From DASPKM01 sp963817075 (lineage in GTDB: Bacteria; Bacteroidota; Bacteroidia; Chitinophagales; Chitinophagaceae): DNA of 64,000 nucleotides. The DNA is taken from contig CAWFMT010000009.1 of assembly GCA_963817075.1 (NCBI GenBank), positions 558,001-622,000 of the forward strand, in the 5' to 3' direction. This document shows, in pieces, positions 1-9,058 of the stretch. Position 1 is the first letter of the stretch. Every line of letters starts with the position of its first letter. A program made the position numbers and the translations under genes. Under the pieces are notes generated by a model. That model saw nothing but the letters and a program-made list of their open reading frames with translations. It searched no databases and was not told where the DNA came from.

Positions 1-967
1 TCACAAAATCAAGAGAAGTATTTTTCAAAGGCTTGATAATAGGAATGATCCTTTGTCTTCGTTTGGATTCGAAAAGATAAATGAGCAGAAACAAGAGCAA
101 CACTAACCAGAAAGCGGTCCGCAAACCATCATCACTCATGATCACCTGTAAGGACGAAAATTTCTTTCTACCCTTCCTGAAATATTCATCCCATTCAACA
201 TGGGTTATTGATTGAGGAAGATAAGAAAACAGATTGTTGTAGTATTCATTATTATTCTTATGCAGCAGGAAAAAATTAGTAAGTGCCAGCGGATCTGTGT
301 GTATTAATATACTTCCACCACCTGTATAAGTTTGTCTGATCAGATCTGGCTGTGCTTCCTGATCCTTACCTAAAACAGTAGCATAAATAGAATCTATTTT
401 GTCAAGATAATAGTGATCCGACCTTCCCGGATAAGTAAATGACATTGAATCTGCCGTTACAGGATTGTTGATGCTTACCCAAAGCGAATCTTCAGTATAG
501 GAATCAATAGAATCTTGTCCGAAATATCCCAATGTGGGAAGGTGAAAGTTAGTTTCCAGCAAGAGTGAATCTTTGAAAAGTCCTCCCCAATTGAAAGCGG
601 AAATAAAAACGTGGTTGCCTGCGCCGATAAATTTCATGATAGCATCGTACTCTTTCTCATCAGGATAGAAAGATGGAGTGATGATTACGTAAAGAACTTT
701 TTCTCTATCCAATGTACCATCAGAGCCGAAGCTATATTGATGAATATTTGAAGTGTACAAGGCAGGTGAGGTCTTATTCACTTCGAGATCAGCATCAGGA
801 AATATATATTTCAGGTTTTCATACGCCACATAGGTGCCGTATGGAATTTTGTCAATTTTCTTTAATGTTACCCGTTGGTCCATCGTCTTTTTCTGACCCA
901 GGTTACAGCCTCCTAGGACTGAAAGAAGCAAAATCGCCCAGAGATGGTATTTCCAAAACCTCCTCAT
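1..967 (-). CDS. DUF4350 family lipoprotein (partial, runs off left edge)
   Basis: Reading frame open from an ATG at 967 down to base 1, so the C-terminus is missing. It overlaps the upstream DUF4129 stop by one base (ATGA), which suggests translational coupling. The N-terminus is hydrophobic and ends in an LGGC lipobox near residue 21. The middle resembles the DUF4350 family (residues YGTYVAYENLKY, then a segment about storing and showing a large alpha/beta domain), and a transmembrane helix rich in Leu follows near residue 295. In Bacteroidota this family sits with DUF4129, SpoIIM-like, RDD, MoxR ATPase and DUF58 genes. The rest of that set would be expected beyond the left edge. The biochemical role is unknown. 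Confidence 0.75.
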   Translation of the reverse strand, partial: MRRFWKYHLWAILLLSVLGGCNLGQKKTMDQRVTLKKIDKIPYGTYVAYENLKYIFPDADLEVNKTSPALYTSNIHQYSFGSDGTLDREKVLYVIITPSFYPDEKEYDAIMKFIGAGNHVFISAFNWGGLFKDSLLLETNFHLPTLGYFGQDSIDSYTEDSLWVSINNPVTADSMSFTYPGRSDHYYLDKIDSIYATVLGKDQEAQPDLIRQTYTGGGSILIHTDPLALTNFFLLHKNNNEYYNNLFSYLPQSITHVEWDEYFRKGRKKFSSLQVIMSDDGLRTAFWLVLLLFLLIYLFESKRRQRIIPIIKPLKNTSLDFV

Positions 968-1713
968 CAGATACTTATGAATTTTGTTTTGAGAAATTCA
1001 TATTGCTCAGCATTGGGATCAAATTGTCCATACCAAACATATTCATAGGCCTGGGTTAAGTATCGAAACTTTTCATTTAATGGATGTTTTGATAATTGCC
1101 CGACATAATCCCAGTTAGTGAATTTACTTCCCAGTGTTACCAGTTTTCTGGCATCCAGGTCCTGCAAGAGTTTCATATATCTGAATCTTGTTGCCATCCT
1201 GAACATTCCAGCCGTTTCTGATTGAACAATCAATTCTGTTAGATCAGTCCTTGCCAGATCATCTTCATCTGTGCTTGTTGAATTGTTTTTTGGTGTTGAC
1301 CTGAAAAGAAAGATTTTATTGTCAATGAGAATTTTTATAACTGCGAATGCAAGCGTGACTATCAGTAATCCAATAATGAGGTACCGGAACCATCGTTGAG
1401 AAATCAGCCTGTCAAACCAACTTTCGGAAGGTTGCTGTTGCATTTTTGGTTTTACCCAATAGGTGGGATCATTCGCGTAAGCAAATTCTTTTTGACTTTG
1501 TAAATTTTTGATAACAGTATCAGGGACCGAGCGAAATACTACTGTGTCCATGGGTGGAACAAAAGTTTCCTGATATTCTTCCGATGTGAGTGAATTAAGT
1601 GCACTATCTAATTCATCATCCTGGGAAAATGATGTTGTAGTTTGACCCAAGATCAAGATGATCAGTGTGAGTCTGAGAACCGATTTTTTTATGGTAACCA
1701 ATGTTCTTCTCAA
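967..1713 (-). CDS. DUF4129-type membrane protein
   Basis: 248 aa with an N-terminal signal peptide or anchor (about residues 10-30), a periplasmic stretch, a second transmembrane helix (about residues 108-128) and a cytoplasmic C-terminal region. The pattern of AGMFRMATRFRYMKLLQ followed later by FRYLTQAYEYVWYGQF resembles the C-terminal DUF4129 domain, which is usual in this locus. It overlaps the upstream SpoIIM-like gene by 4 bases and the downstream DUF4350 gene by one base of the stop/start, so the three are very likely one operon. Function is not established; neighbours in the family suggest a membrane-associated complex with a MoxR ATPase (inference). Confidence 0.7.
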   Translation of the reverse strand: MRRTLVTIKKSVLRLTLIILILGQTTTSFSQDDELDSALNSLTSEEYQETFVPPMDTVVFRSVPDTVIKNLQSQKEFAYANDPTYWVKPKMQQQPSESWFDRLISQRWFRYLIIGLLIVTLAFAVIKILIDNKIFLFRSTPKNNSTSTDEDDLARTDLTELIVQSETAGMFRMATRFRYMKLLQDLDARKLVTLGSKFTNWDYVGQLSKHPLNEKFRYLTQAYEYVWYGQFDPNAEQYEFLKTKFISI

Positions 1714-2663
1714 ACCGCTGCCTCCAGTTTCTTTTGCAGACGAATAGGGTAGACAATGAAATACCAGATAATAAATGAAGCCGATCCTCCAAGTATGAAA
1801 ATGCTTAGCCAGGTTGGCATAGACGTATATCTGGTTATGAAACCTTCAAAGAGTGCTGCAGTTATGAAAATAGGGACAAGTCCTATTATAACCTTTATTC
1901 CATCTTTGCCACCTTGTTTCAGGGAATCAATCCTTTTGAGTGTCCCTGGAAAAAGTATACTATTCCCTAAAATAAATCCTGCTCCCCCACTAAGAATGAT
2001 CGCTGAGATTTCTAGTGTGCCATGTATCCAGACAACCAGCACTGAATCCCATCCCAGCCCTTTGGAAAAAAAATAATATTGAAAGGCCCCAAGCATGATC
2101 CCATTCTGAAATAGAACCCAAACCGTGAACAATGAAAGAAAGAAACCACCAACGAAACAATAGAATGCTACCTGGACATTGTTATAAGCGATTCGCAGGA
2201 ACATATAAAACGAATTTTCATCCTTATAAACCCCGAACGGATCACCTTTAGCAATATTTTCTTCAGTCATATCAATGTAATCATCTCCCAGAAATCCCCG
2301 AACGAAACCCTCGTCATTGGCTGAAGAAAATGCTCCTATTACACAGGCAATCGTAAATATCAGGAAAGAATAAAGCAGTGCACGATGATGCTTGCGTACA
2401 ATCAGGGGCAATTCAGTTTTCCAGAATCCCCAGATTCGAGAGCTGTCTTCCTTTTTATTCTGATAAATACTGAGATAGATCCTGGATGCCAATCCATTCA
2501 GGTACTGAGTCACCTTGCTGTGAGGATAAAAAGTCTTAGAATATCCGAGGTCATTTACGAGGTCTGTGAAACGATTGGCCATTTCGTCAGGATCTGTCGC
2601 GTTTTCAGCCTGGTATTGCTTCCACTTCTTAATATTTTTTTTCAGGAAAAGGCCTTCTCTCAC
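1710..2663 (-). CDS. SpoIIM-like (stage II sporulation protein M family) membrane protein
   Basis: 317 aa. A soluble N-terminus of about 90 residues precedes several hydrophobic helices (about 96-115, 165-185, 190-235, 255-275, 285-305). The arrangement, with GAFQYYFFSKGL and the WIHGTLEISAIILSGGAGF segment, matches the SpoIIM-like family. In non-sporulating Bacteroidota these proteins are not linked to sporulation; they co-occur with RDD, DUF4129 and DUF58/MoxR genes, as here. It is the first gene of the leftward operon and overlaps DUF4129 by 4 bases. A role in envelope stress or membrane transport has been proposed for such loci but cannot be read from the sequence. Confidence 0.85.
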   Translation of the reverse strand: MREGLFLKKNIKKWKQYQAENATDPDEMANRFTDLVNDLGYSKTFYPHSKVTQYLNGLASRIYLSIYQNKKEDSSRIWGFWKTELPLIVRKHHRALLYSFLIFTIACVIGAFSSANDEGFVRGFLGDDYIDMTEENIAKGDPFGVYKDENSFYMFLRIAYNNVQVAFYCFVGGFFLSLFTVWVLFQNGIMLGAFQYYFFSKGLGWDSVLVVWIHGTLEISAIILSGGAGFILGNSILFPGTLKRIDSLKQGGKDGIKVIIGLVPIFITAALFEGFITRYTSMPTWLSIFILGGSASFIIWYFIVYPIRLQKKLEAAV

Positions 2664-2769
2664 CTTGAATTATTTATTCTAGTTATGCTGACTAAGGTGC
2701 TACTATTATATTTACAACCTAAAATAAGCAGAAATTGATTTGCCGGGAACAATTCTGCACATTTACTTG

Positions 2770-3477
2770 ATGCTTTCAGTTAAACTTGATACAGGATTCA
2801 ATATTGAGGTGGAATTTCCTCTCACGCCATTTCACAGGAGATTGTTTGCCTGGCTCTTTGACCTCCTGATCATGATTTCTTATATATGGGTGTTTGAGGC
2901 CTTCATTTCCAGGTCAATTCCCTCAGAATATGGTTGGATTTATATTTTATACATCCTGCCTGCTCTTTTTTATCATCTCTTAATGGAAATCTTTTTTCAT
3001 GGCCAAAGTGTTGGGAAAAAATTGATGCATATCAAGGTTATCACGCTTGAAGGCGGACAACCATCTTTAAGTCAATATTTGATCAGATGGATGTTTCGGT
3101 TGGTGGATTTTGGATTTTTTCTCTTACCAGGATTTTTCTGCGTTATTCTATCTGCACGTTCGCAAAGAGTGGGAGATCTTATTGCAGGAACAATCGTTAT
3201 CGATACAACGTCAAAAACCACCTGGCAGGATACCATCTTCACTGAATTAGAAATTTCTTATCGTCCCAAATATTCCCAGGTTATGCAACTGAGCGATAAG
3301 GATATCAACACACTCAAAGGTGTTATAAATACGGTGAGAAAGCGGAACGACTACGACCTGGCACATAGGATCAGTGAAAGGGTACAAAGTAAATTGAATA
3401 TTCAAGCTGACGAAGATTCTCTTGAATTCCTGGAACGACTTTTAAAGGATTATAATTATTACTCCACCAATAATTAA
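2770..3477 (+). CDS. RDD family membrane protein
   Basis: 235 aa from the ATG at 2770; an upstream in-frame TTG at 2740 would add ten unlikely residues. The N-terminal half is an RDD domain: FHRRLFAWLFDLLI supplies the Arg-Asp pattern in helix 1, followed by further helices and VGKKLMHIKVI, typical of the family. SARSQRVGDLIAGTIVID closes the domain. The last 85 residues are soluble and charged. It is divergent from the SpoIIM-like operon, the standard arrangement in Bacteroidota, so the products probably act together at the membrane. Confidence 0.88.
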   Translation: MLSVKLDTGFNIEVEFPLTPFHRRLFAWLFDLLIMISYIWVFEAFISRSIPSEYGWIYILYILPALFYHLLMEIFFHGQSVGKKLMHIKVITLEGGQPSLSQYLIRWMFRLVDFGFFLLPGFFCVILSARSQRVGDLIAGTIVIDTTSKTTWQDTIFTELEISYRPKYSQVMQLSDKDINTLKGVINTVRKRNDYDLAHRISERVQSKLNIQADEDSLEFLERLLKDYNYYSTNN

Positions 3478-3498
3478 AAAAGCCGGGCGAACCCGGCT
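3474..3498 (-). terminator. Intrinsic terminator for the 3520-3966 gene
   Basis: On the minus strand a 6-bp GC stem (GCCGGG/CCCGGC at 3482-3487 and 3492-3497) with a TTCG loop is followed by six T. It lies 20 bases past the stop of the leftward gene. The convergent RDD gene ends at 3477 inside the T tract, and the stem could serve it too, but no T run follows on the plus strand. Confidence 0.75.
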
Positions 3499-3519
3499 CA
3501 TAATTTCTTCAACAATATT

Positions 3520-3966
3520 CTATCCCAGGGCGCTCCCCAAGCTGCCGAAGACGAATGCTAATACCCATAATATTAGAATTACTAGTGTAAGTATTCCCAG
3601 GAACTTATAGCATGATTTCAAATTCCTAAAGGATTTTAAAAGAGTCTGCTGATCATTGCTGCGTAACGCAGTTTGCATGGCAGTACTAAATCTAAAAAGA
3701 TAGAGGCATGGAAAAAAATACAGAAGAGCCCCGAAGGCATAAATCATTCCAAATGCTGTTCCATAACCTGCTGCATATGCACCTCCAAATGAATCGTTCA
3801 TGTTAGCTAACATGGTCCCCGCAAAAATTCCGATCACTAAAAGTATAGCACACATTATAAATCCGACAATCGAAAGAAATTTTGCCCATTTTGCCGTTTC
3901 GCCCAAATAGACTGAAGCTTGCTGGTCAATCTGCAATTCAAAAAGATTTGAAGAGTTAGGTTCCAT
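3520..3966 (-). CDS. DUF5362-like four-helix membrane protein
   Basis: 148 aa. A soluble N-terminus of about 25 residues ends in FELQIDQQASVYLGETAKWAKFLSIVGF. Hydrophobic segments follow at about 28-52, 62-90 and 120-145. The start motif and the LRSNDQQTLLKSFRNLKSCYKFLGIL stretch resemble the DUF5362 family of small Bacteroidota membrane proteins. The next gene on the same strand (4033-4470) has the same plan (FDLKIDEEGVRTLEKLSRLTKW), so the two look like diverged paralogues. Function unknown. Confidence 0.65.
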   Translation of the reverse strand: MEPNSSNLFELQIDQQASVYLGETAKWAKFLSIVGFIMCAILLVIGIFAGTMLANMNDSFGGAYAAGYGTAFGMIYAFGALLYFFPCLYLFRFSTAMQTALRSNDQQTLLKSFRNLKSCYKFLGILTLVILILWVLAFVFGSLGSALG

Positions 3967-4032
3967 GTTGTGTTGGTTTTAGGTTTGGCCTTAAAGATAT
4001 TTCTTCAGTTTATCTTTTGCAAGGCTTTTTTA

Positions 4033-4470
4033 TCAGGAATTTTGAAGCTGATAATAAATATATAGTGTCACTCCATATACAATAAGATTCACGATAATCA
4101 GCATCAAGCCAATTGAAGTTGACCTGTAAAGGGAGGCAAGGCCTTTATTGAGAAAACTTGAATCCTGGTGGGTGATAGCCTGCTTAATTTTTTTTCCAAA
4201 AAGGAAAAAATGCCGGATCTGGAGATAATAAATCAATCCGATAATTATGAGAAAGTAAGGATACAGCCTGAGAGTTTCTGACATCCAATCTTTCACTCCG
4301 TAGGATGTAATGGTCCTGAAGCGAAATGCCGCATCTCCAAACGTTGCGAGGCAAAGAAAAAATCCCATGAAGTATATCCATTTCGTCAGCCTACTCAATT
4401 TTTCCAGAGTACGAACCCCTTCCTCATCGATCTTTAGATCAAAAAAATCTTTTGGCTCGGGAGGGGTCAT
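4033..4470 (-). CDS. DUF5362-like membrane protein, paralogue of neighbour
   Basis: 145 aa from the ATG at 4470. A longer frame to 4581 exists, but its extra 37 residues are encoded by low-complexity intergenic DNA made of a CAACAAAT-like repeat, so I reject it. The protein begins with a soluble segment (FFDLKIDEEGVRTLEKLSRLTKWIYF), followed by hydrophobic helices near 38-58, 72-95 and 118-140. It has the same architecture as 3520-3966. Function unknown. Confidence 0.6.
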   Translation of the reverse strand: MTPPEPKDFFDLKIDEEGVRTLEKLSRLTKWIYFMGFFLCLATFGDAAFRFRTITSYGVKDWMSETLRLYPYFLIIIGLIYYLQIRHFFLFGKKIKQAITHQDSSFLNKGLASLYRSTSIGLMLIIVNLIVYGVTLYIYYQLQNS

Positions 4471-4641
4471 TTGTTGATTTGTTGATTTGTTGAATGGTTG
4501 ATTAGTTCTAAAATGTAACTCCCAACTTCTTATATCCTCCGCTGAATGTAAAATAGATGTATATACTGCTTGTAATTGCAAATTACTCCTCTTACTTCTT
4601 TACTACTCAACTACTCAACTACTCAACAACTCAACAATCCC

Positions 4642-6117
4642 CTAATACGCCTGCGCAAAAAGTACCCGTTGGCTGCTTGGTTTTCCGGTCAGCACGCACT
4701 TGCCTTCTTCCTGTGGATTGTCCAGTGGAATGCATCGAATCGTTGCCTTCGTTTTTTCCTTGATCTCATTTTCGGTTTCTGCAGTTCCATCCCAATGTGC
4801 AGAAATAAAGCCGCCTTTTTCTTCAAGGATCTTTACAAATTCATCCCAGCTATCTACCGAGGTTATGTGCTCGTCTCTATAAACCTGGGCCTTTTTGAAC
4901 ATATCGTGATGAATGGTCTCCAATAATTCCGATATGGTATTGGTAAGTCCGTCCATACTATAACTTTTTTTCTCACGGGTATCGCGCCTTGCTATTTCCA
5001 CAACATTATTCTGCAGATCTCTCAAACCGATCGCGATCCTTATTGGCACTCCTTTCTTCTCATATTCAGCAAATTTCCAACCTGGCCTGGCGTTATCATT
5101 GTTATCAAATTTTACGCTAATGCCTGCCTTTTTTAATTCACTCGCAATTGAATTTGCCTTGAGATCCAAATCTGCTTTTTGCTCTTCACCTTTATAAATT
5201 GGAATGATCACAACCTGGATCGGTGCGATGCGAGGAGGCATGATCAGTCCCTCGTCATCACTATGAGCCATTATCAATGCGCCGATGAGTCGGGTACTTA
5301 CTCCCCAGCTTGTAGCCCATACGTAATCAAGTTTATTTTCCTTATCTGAGAATTTCACATCAAAGGCTTTCGCAAAATTTTGTCCAAGGAAATGAGATGT
5401 TCCAGACTGTAAGGCCTTCCCATCCTGCATCAGTGCTTCAATACAGTATGTGTCTATTGCACCTGCGAATCTTTCGCTTGCAGTTTTCACTCCTTTAATA
5501 ACAGGCACAGCCATATAACTCTCCGCAAATTCTGCATAGATATTCAGCATTTGAATAGTTTCTGCAATTGCTTCTTCAGCCGTTGCGTGCGCAGTATGTC
5601 CTTCCTGCCAAAGAAATTCAGACGTGCGAAGAAAAAGCCGGGTTCTCATTTCCCACCTCACCACATTTGCCCATTGGTTTACCAGGATAGGCAGATCACG
5701 GTAAGATTGAATCCAGCCTTTATATGTATTCCAGATAATGGTTTCACTTGTGGGCCGAACAATTAATTCTTCTTCAAGTTTTGCATCAGGGTCAACTATG
5801 ACTCCACCGCCATTTGGATCGTTCTTCAATCTGTAATGAGTTACAACTGCACACTCCTTTGCAAAACCTTCAACATGTGAGGCTTCTTTACTGAAGAAAC
5901 TCTTCGGAATAAACAGGGGGAAATAAGCATTCTGATGCCCTGTATCCTTGAACATTTTGTCAAGCTGATCACGCATCTTTTCCCATAGAGCAAAACCATA
6001 TGGTTTTATGACCATGCATCCCCGCACGGCGGAATAATCAGCCAGGTCCCCTTTCAGAACAAGGTCGTTGTACCATTGAGAATAATCCTGGGCACGCGAA
6101 GTAATTTCTTTACTCAT
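4642..6117 (-). CDS. proS: Prolyl-tRNA synthetase (archaeal/eukaryote-like form)
   Basis: 491 aa. Charges tRNA-Pro with proline in the cytoplasm. Class II motifs are visible: VRPTSETIIW (TSE motif 2 region), WEMRTRLFLRTSEFLWQEGHTAH (motif 2), and the class II motif 3 region DDEGLIMPPRIAP. An anticodon-binding domain follows (about 285-390), and a C-terminal extension ends in Tyr (FAQAY), as in the short ProS type without the bacterial insertion domain. The length fits that type. It is a single-gene unit with its own likely promoter at 6248-6255. Confidence 0.96.
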   Translation of the reverse strand: MSKEITSRAQDYSQWYNDLVLKGDLADYSAVRGCMVIKPYGFALWEKMRDQLDKMFKDTGHQNAYFPLFIPKSFFSKEASHVEGFAKECAVVTHYRLKNDPNGGGVIVDPDAKLEEELIVRPTSETIIWNTYKGWIQSYRDLPILVNQWANVVRWEMRTRLFLRTSEFLWQEGHTAHATAEEAIAETIQMLNIYAEFAESYMAVPVIKGVKTASERFAGAIDTYCIEALMQDGKALQSGTSHFLGQNFAKAFDVKFSDKENKLDYVWATSWGVSTRLIGALIMAHSDDEGLIMPPRIAPIQVVIIPIYKGEEQKADLDLKANSIASELKKAGISVKFDNNDNARPGWKFAEYEKKGVPIRIAIGLRDLQNNVVEIARRDTREKKSYSMDGLTNTISELLETIHHDMFKKAQVYRDEHITSVDSWDEFVKILEEKGGFISAHWDGTAETENEIKEKTKATIRCIPLDNPQEEGKCVLTGKPSSQRVLFAQAY

Positions 6118-6247
6118 GCAATTGTAGTTTCAATACACCGTTTAAAAACTAACAGTCGTCAGTAACTTTAGGCGGATTTTAACAGCGCCGACCCACTCTA
6201 ACACCTTAAACGGCAAATAATTTGATTATTTTTATAAGAGCGGCCCG

Positions 6248-6255
6248 CAAAAGTA
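6248..6255 (-). promoter_or_regulatory. Bacteroidota -7 box upstream of proS
   Basis: Read on the minus strand, TACTTTTG followed by CGGG fits the TAnnTTTG consensus used by the Bacteroidota primary sigma factor. It would put the start of transcription near 6241 and leave a leader of about 125 bases before proS. I do not see a clear -33 TTG. Confidence 0.5.
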
Positions 6256-6330
6256 AAAACTTCTACCTAGCTTACACGAACTGTTTGAAAAACTAGGAAA
6301 GAAGTATTGAAAACATTCAAACTCCTCGCA

Positions 6331-7065
6331 ATGAACACCAGACTTTTACTAGCGATTTTATCGGTTGTGGCACTTGCCAGTTGTTCAACCGCATATAAAG
6401 CCCAAACTCCGGATGATGTATATTATTCACCCGCCAAACCGCAGGATGAATATGTTCAGGTTGAAACTCAAAAAGAGCGCGAAAGTTACAGAACAGAAGA
6501 GTATTATGCTCCGGATGATCGTTACCTCCGCTGGAAGGTTAGAAACCGCAACAGATGGTCAACTTTTGATGACTATAGCAGCAATGATTTTTATTATGGA
6601 CAGAGCGTCTATGCATATAATCGCCCATGGGGTAATTACTGGAATAGCTACTGGTCATGGAACAACTATTATAACCCCTATTGCAACAGGGTTATAGTGA
6701 TCAATCCGAAAACCAATACGCTTGTTTACAACAAGATTCGCAGCTATACTCCTGGTACCTATAATAATACTTCGTATAACAATAACAATAACAGGAATAC
6801 CAAGCTTAATCAAGGCTCTTATCGTCCAACCGGGACTTATAATAATAGCAATAGTAATTCTTTAGGTAATTCGCTGAAGAAGGTTTTCAGCAATGGAAAC
6901 TCTAACAACAGCAATTCAGAAAGGCCAGTAAGGACCTACACTCCATCAACCCCATCTTCAAACAGCAATAGCAATAGCGGAAGCAGCAACAGCAGTTCCG
7001 GTAGCAGTGGAAGTGGCGGAAGCGGTGGTGGTGGCGGGACAACACGCCCTAACCGTGGCGGATAA
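6331..7065 (+). CDS. Asn/Ser/Gly-rich exported lipoprotein
   Basis: 244 aa from the ATG at 6331; the open frame extends to a TTG at 6307, but the ATG puts the signal peptide at the start. LLLAILSVVALASCS is a clear lipobox with Cys near residue 19. The middle is rich in Tyr, Trp and Asn (RNRNRWSTFDDYSSNDFYYG, NSYWSWNNYYNPYCN), and the C-terminal 110 residues are low-complexity Asn, Ser and Gly ending in GGSGGGGGTTRPNRGG. I do not recognise a catalytic domain. A surface or periplasmic structural protein is likely. Similar proteins are commonly annotated as hypothetical. Confidence 0.75.
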   Translation: MNTRLLLAILSVVALASCSTAYKAQTPDDVYYSPAKPQDEYVQVETQKERESYRTEEYYAPDDRYLRWKVRNRNRWSTFDDYSSNDFYYGQSVYAYNRPWGNYWNSYWSWNNYYNPYCNRVIVINPKTNTLVYNKIRSYTPGTYNNTSYNNNNNRNTKLNQGSYRPTGTYNNSNSNSLGNSLKKVFSNGNSNNSNSERPVRTYTPSTPSSNSNSNSGSSNSSSGSSGSGGSGGGGGTTRPNRGG

Positions 7066-7094
7066 CCAACATCATTTAATTCTTCAAAATATTA

Positions 7095-7120
7095 AAGGAG
7101 GAAGTATTTTACTTCCTCCT
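7095..7120. terminator. Hairpin after the 6331-7065 gene
   Basis: AGGAGGAAGTA and its complement TACTTCCTCCT form a long stem with a TTT loop 30 bases past the stop. There is no T run after it, so it may be an mRNA 3' end stabiliser or a weak terminator. Confidence 0.4.
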
Positions 7121-7148
7121 AACTGAATCACTTTGTCAATCAATTCCG

Positions 7149-8732
7149 ATGATTAAGAAATTCTACATACTTCTTTCATGCCTGATTGCGCAACAGCTTC
7201 ACGCGCAAATACCAGAAGATGCATTAAGAATGTCATGGAATATTCCGGCAGGTACTGCCAGGAATCAGGCGATCGGCGGAGCAATGGGCTCCCTTGGTGG
7301 CGAGATCACTTCCACCTTTGTAAACCCTGCTGGACTTGGTTTTTATAAAAATGCTGAATTTGTTATTACTCCCGGTTTTCGCTTCGGAAAAACAAAGGGA
7401 TCCTTCAGAGGGACCGATGCGAACAGTCTTAAGGACGCCAATAATTTCAATTTTGGTACAAGCGGCCTGGTAATGGGCTGGAATTATAAATATTCCAAAT
7501 GGAATACCAAGGCCTTCAGCATTGCTGTTAACCGTGTTGCTAATTTCAAAGGAGATCACTTTTATACCGGGACTAACGACTATAGCTCATTTACCGAGAA
7601 TCCCACCTCAGAATTTTTCGATTATTATGTGCAACAAAAGAACGCAAATCCGGGATTGAGTGACGCAGCTATTATTGATCGCGCACTGGATGATTTTAAT
7701 ATCTCTCTTCAAACCAAACTCGGATTGTACACCTACCTTATTGATATTGATAGTGCAGGTGGTGGGAAAAACGTTGTATCCAGATCAGAATTATTAGGAA
7801 CAGTTGGACAATCAAACAGGATCAAGACTCGCGGAGGTATTTATGAAATTGCACTTGGACTTGCAGCGAGCATGGACGATAAAATTTATATCGGAGGAAG
7901 TCTTGGACTTCCAATAGTCAACTACAGCAGAGAAAGTGTTTTCAGAGAGTTTGATCTCACGCCTAATATGGCTAATAACTTCAACTATTTTACCTACCAG
8001 GAAGACTATACATCCAAAGGAATTGGGATCAATGGAAAATTGGGAGTTATTGTCAAACCACTGGATTATATAAGATTAGGATTTGCAGTACATACTCCCA
8101 CAATGTATGGACTGAAGGATACTTATTCGAGCAAAATGGTGACCGATCTGGAGAACAGGTTTGCTCCTGCCAGTGGTATTGATTCAGTTAATTCAACAGT
8201 ATTTACTGGCGATGTTCCAAATGAATTTAAGTATGATCTTATTTCTCCCTGGAAATTCCTAGTGAGCGGATCTTATGTGTTCAGAGAAGTGGAAGATGTA
8301 AAAAAGCAGAGAGGCTTTATTACTGCCGATGTTGAATACACCAATTACGCATGGTCATCTTTTTCATCTTCTGAAGAAAACAGTGATGATTCATATTATA
8401 AAGGAGTCAACAGTGACATTGATGCAGCTTACCGAGGTGCATTCAATTTCAGGATTGGCGGCGAGTTAAAATTTAATACCGTAATGGCCAGATTGGGGTT
8501 TGCTTATTATGGCAGTCCATATAGGGACAAAGCTCTGAAAGCAAAACTTATGAACCTGAGCGGTGGATTGGGATATCGCAATAAGGGTATTTTCATTGAT
8601 CTCACCTACGTACACCAATTGAACAAGGATGTAAATTTTCCTTACAGACTTACACCACCACGGCAGAATACTTTTGCAACATTGAAAGAAACTGCAGGGA
8701 ATGTGATGCTTACGGTAGGGTTCAAGATCTAA
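7149..8732 (+). CDS. Outer-membrane beta-barrel protein, OmpP1/FadL-like
   Basis: 527 aa with a signal peptide (cleavage after LHAQ near residue 20). Mature sequence starts LRMSWNIPAGTARNQAIGGA and has GGEITSTFVNPAGLGFY. This N-terminal pattern (ARN-AIGGAMGSLGGE...NPAGL) is that of Bacteroidota FadL/PorV-like barrels. The rest alternates aromatic and polar residues as in beta strands and ends in VMLTVGFKI. The native ligand is unknown; a hydrophobic substrate channel is plausible from the family. It lies alone between the lipoprotein gene and repeats. Confidence 0.72.
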   Translation: MIKKFYILLSCLIAQQLHAQIPEDALRMSWNIPAGTARNQAIGGAMGSLGGEITSTFVNPAGLGFYKNAEFVITPGFRFGKTKGSFRGTDANSLKDANNFNFGTSGLVMGWNYKYSKWNTKAFSIAVNRVANFKGDHFYTGTNDYSSFTENPTSEFFDYYVQQKNANPGLSDAAIIDRALDDFNISLQTKLGLYTYLIDIDSAGGGKNVVSRSELLGTVGQSNRIKTRGGIYEIALGLAASMDDKIYIGGSLGLPIVNYSRESVFREFDLTPNMANNFNYFTYQEDYTSKGIGINGKLGVIVKPLDYIRLGFAVHTPTMYGLKDTYSSKMVTDLENRFAPASGIDSVNSTVFTGDVPNEFKYDLISPWKFLVSGSYVFREVEDVKKQRGFITADVEYTNYAWSSFSSSEENSDDSYYKGVNSDIDAAYRGAFNFRIGGELKFNTVMARLGFAYYGSPYRDKALKAKLMNLSGGLGYRNKGIFIDLTYVHQLNKDVNFPYRLTPPRQNTFATLKETAGNVMLTVGFKI

Positions 8733-9040
8733 TTTTTTTATTTCATCCTGCCCGAAAAATATAACACATAGCTACATAGGAGAAAAATAGTCACATAGAG
8801 GCTTAAGGGTCCCATCTGTCTATGTGGTTTTACTCCGCCAAGATGAAAAAATGCTGTCACTATGTGCCTATGTGTTTTTTTAATTCATCCTGCCTGGAAA
8901 AAAATATAACTCATAGCCATGGGAGAAATATAGTCACATAGAGGCTTAAGGTTCCTATGTGCCTATGTGTTTTTTTAATTTATCCTGCCCAGAAAAAAAT
9001 ATAACACATAGCCACATAGGAAGAGAAGCATAGACACATA
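8733..9040. repeat. Tandem intergenic repeat, about three copies of ~95 bp
   Basis: Units begin at roughly 8733, 8875 and 8971. Each has ATCCTGCC, then ATATAAC-CATAGCC, then TAGTCACATAGAGGCTTAAG and TGTGCCTATGTG. Within a unit CACATAGG and CCTATGTG form inverted repeats. The first unit is longer, with an extra piece near 8825-8850. No gene in this 326-bp gap. Confidence 0.8.
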
Positions 9041-9058
9041 GAAATCGCTTCTCCATTT

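Noticed and set aside
4471..4581. N-terminal extension of the 4033-4470 gene
   Set aside because: The extra 37 residues come from simple CAACAAAT-like repeat DNA; the ATG at 4470 gives the same start as the paralogue.
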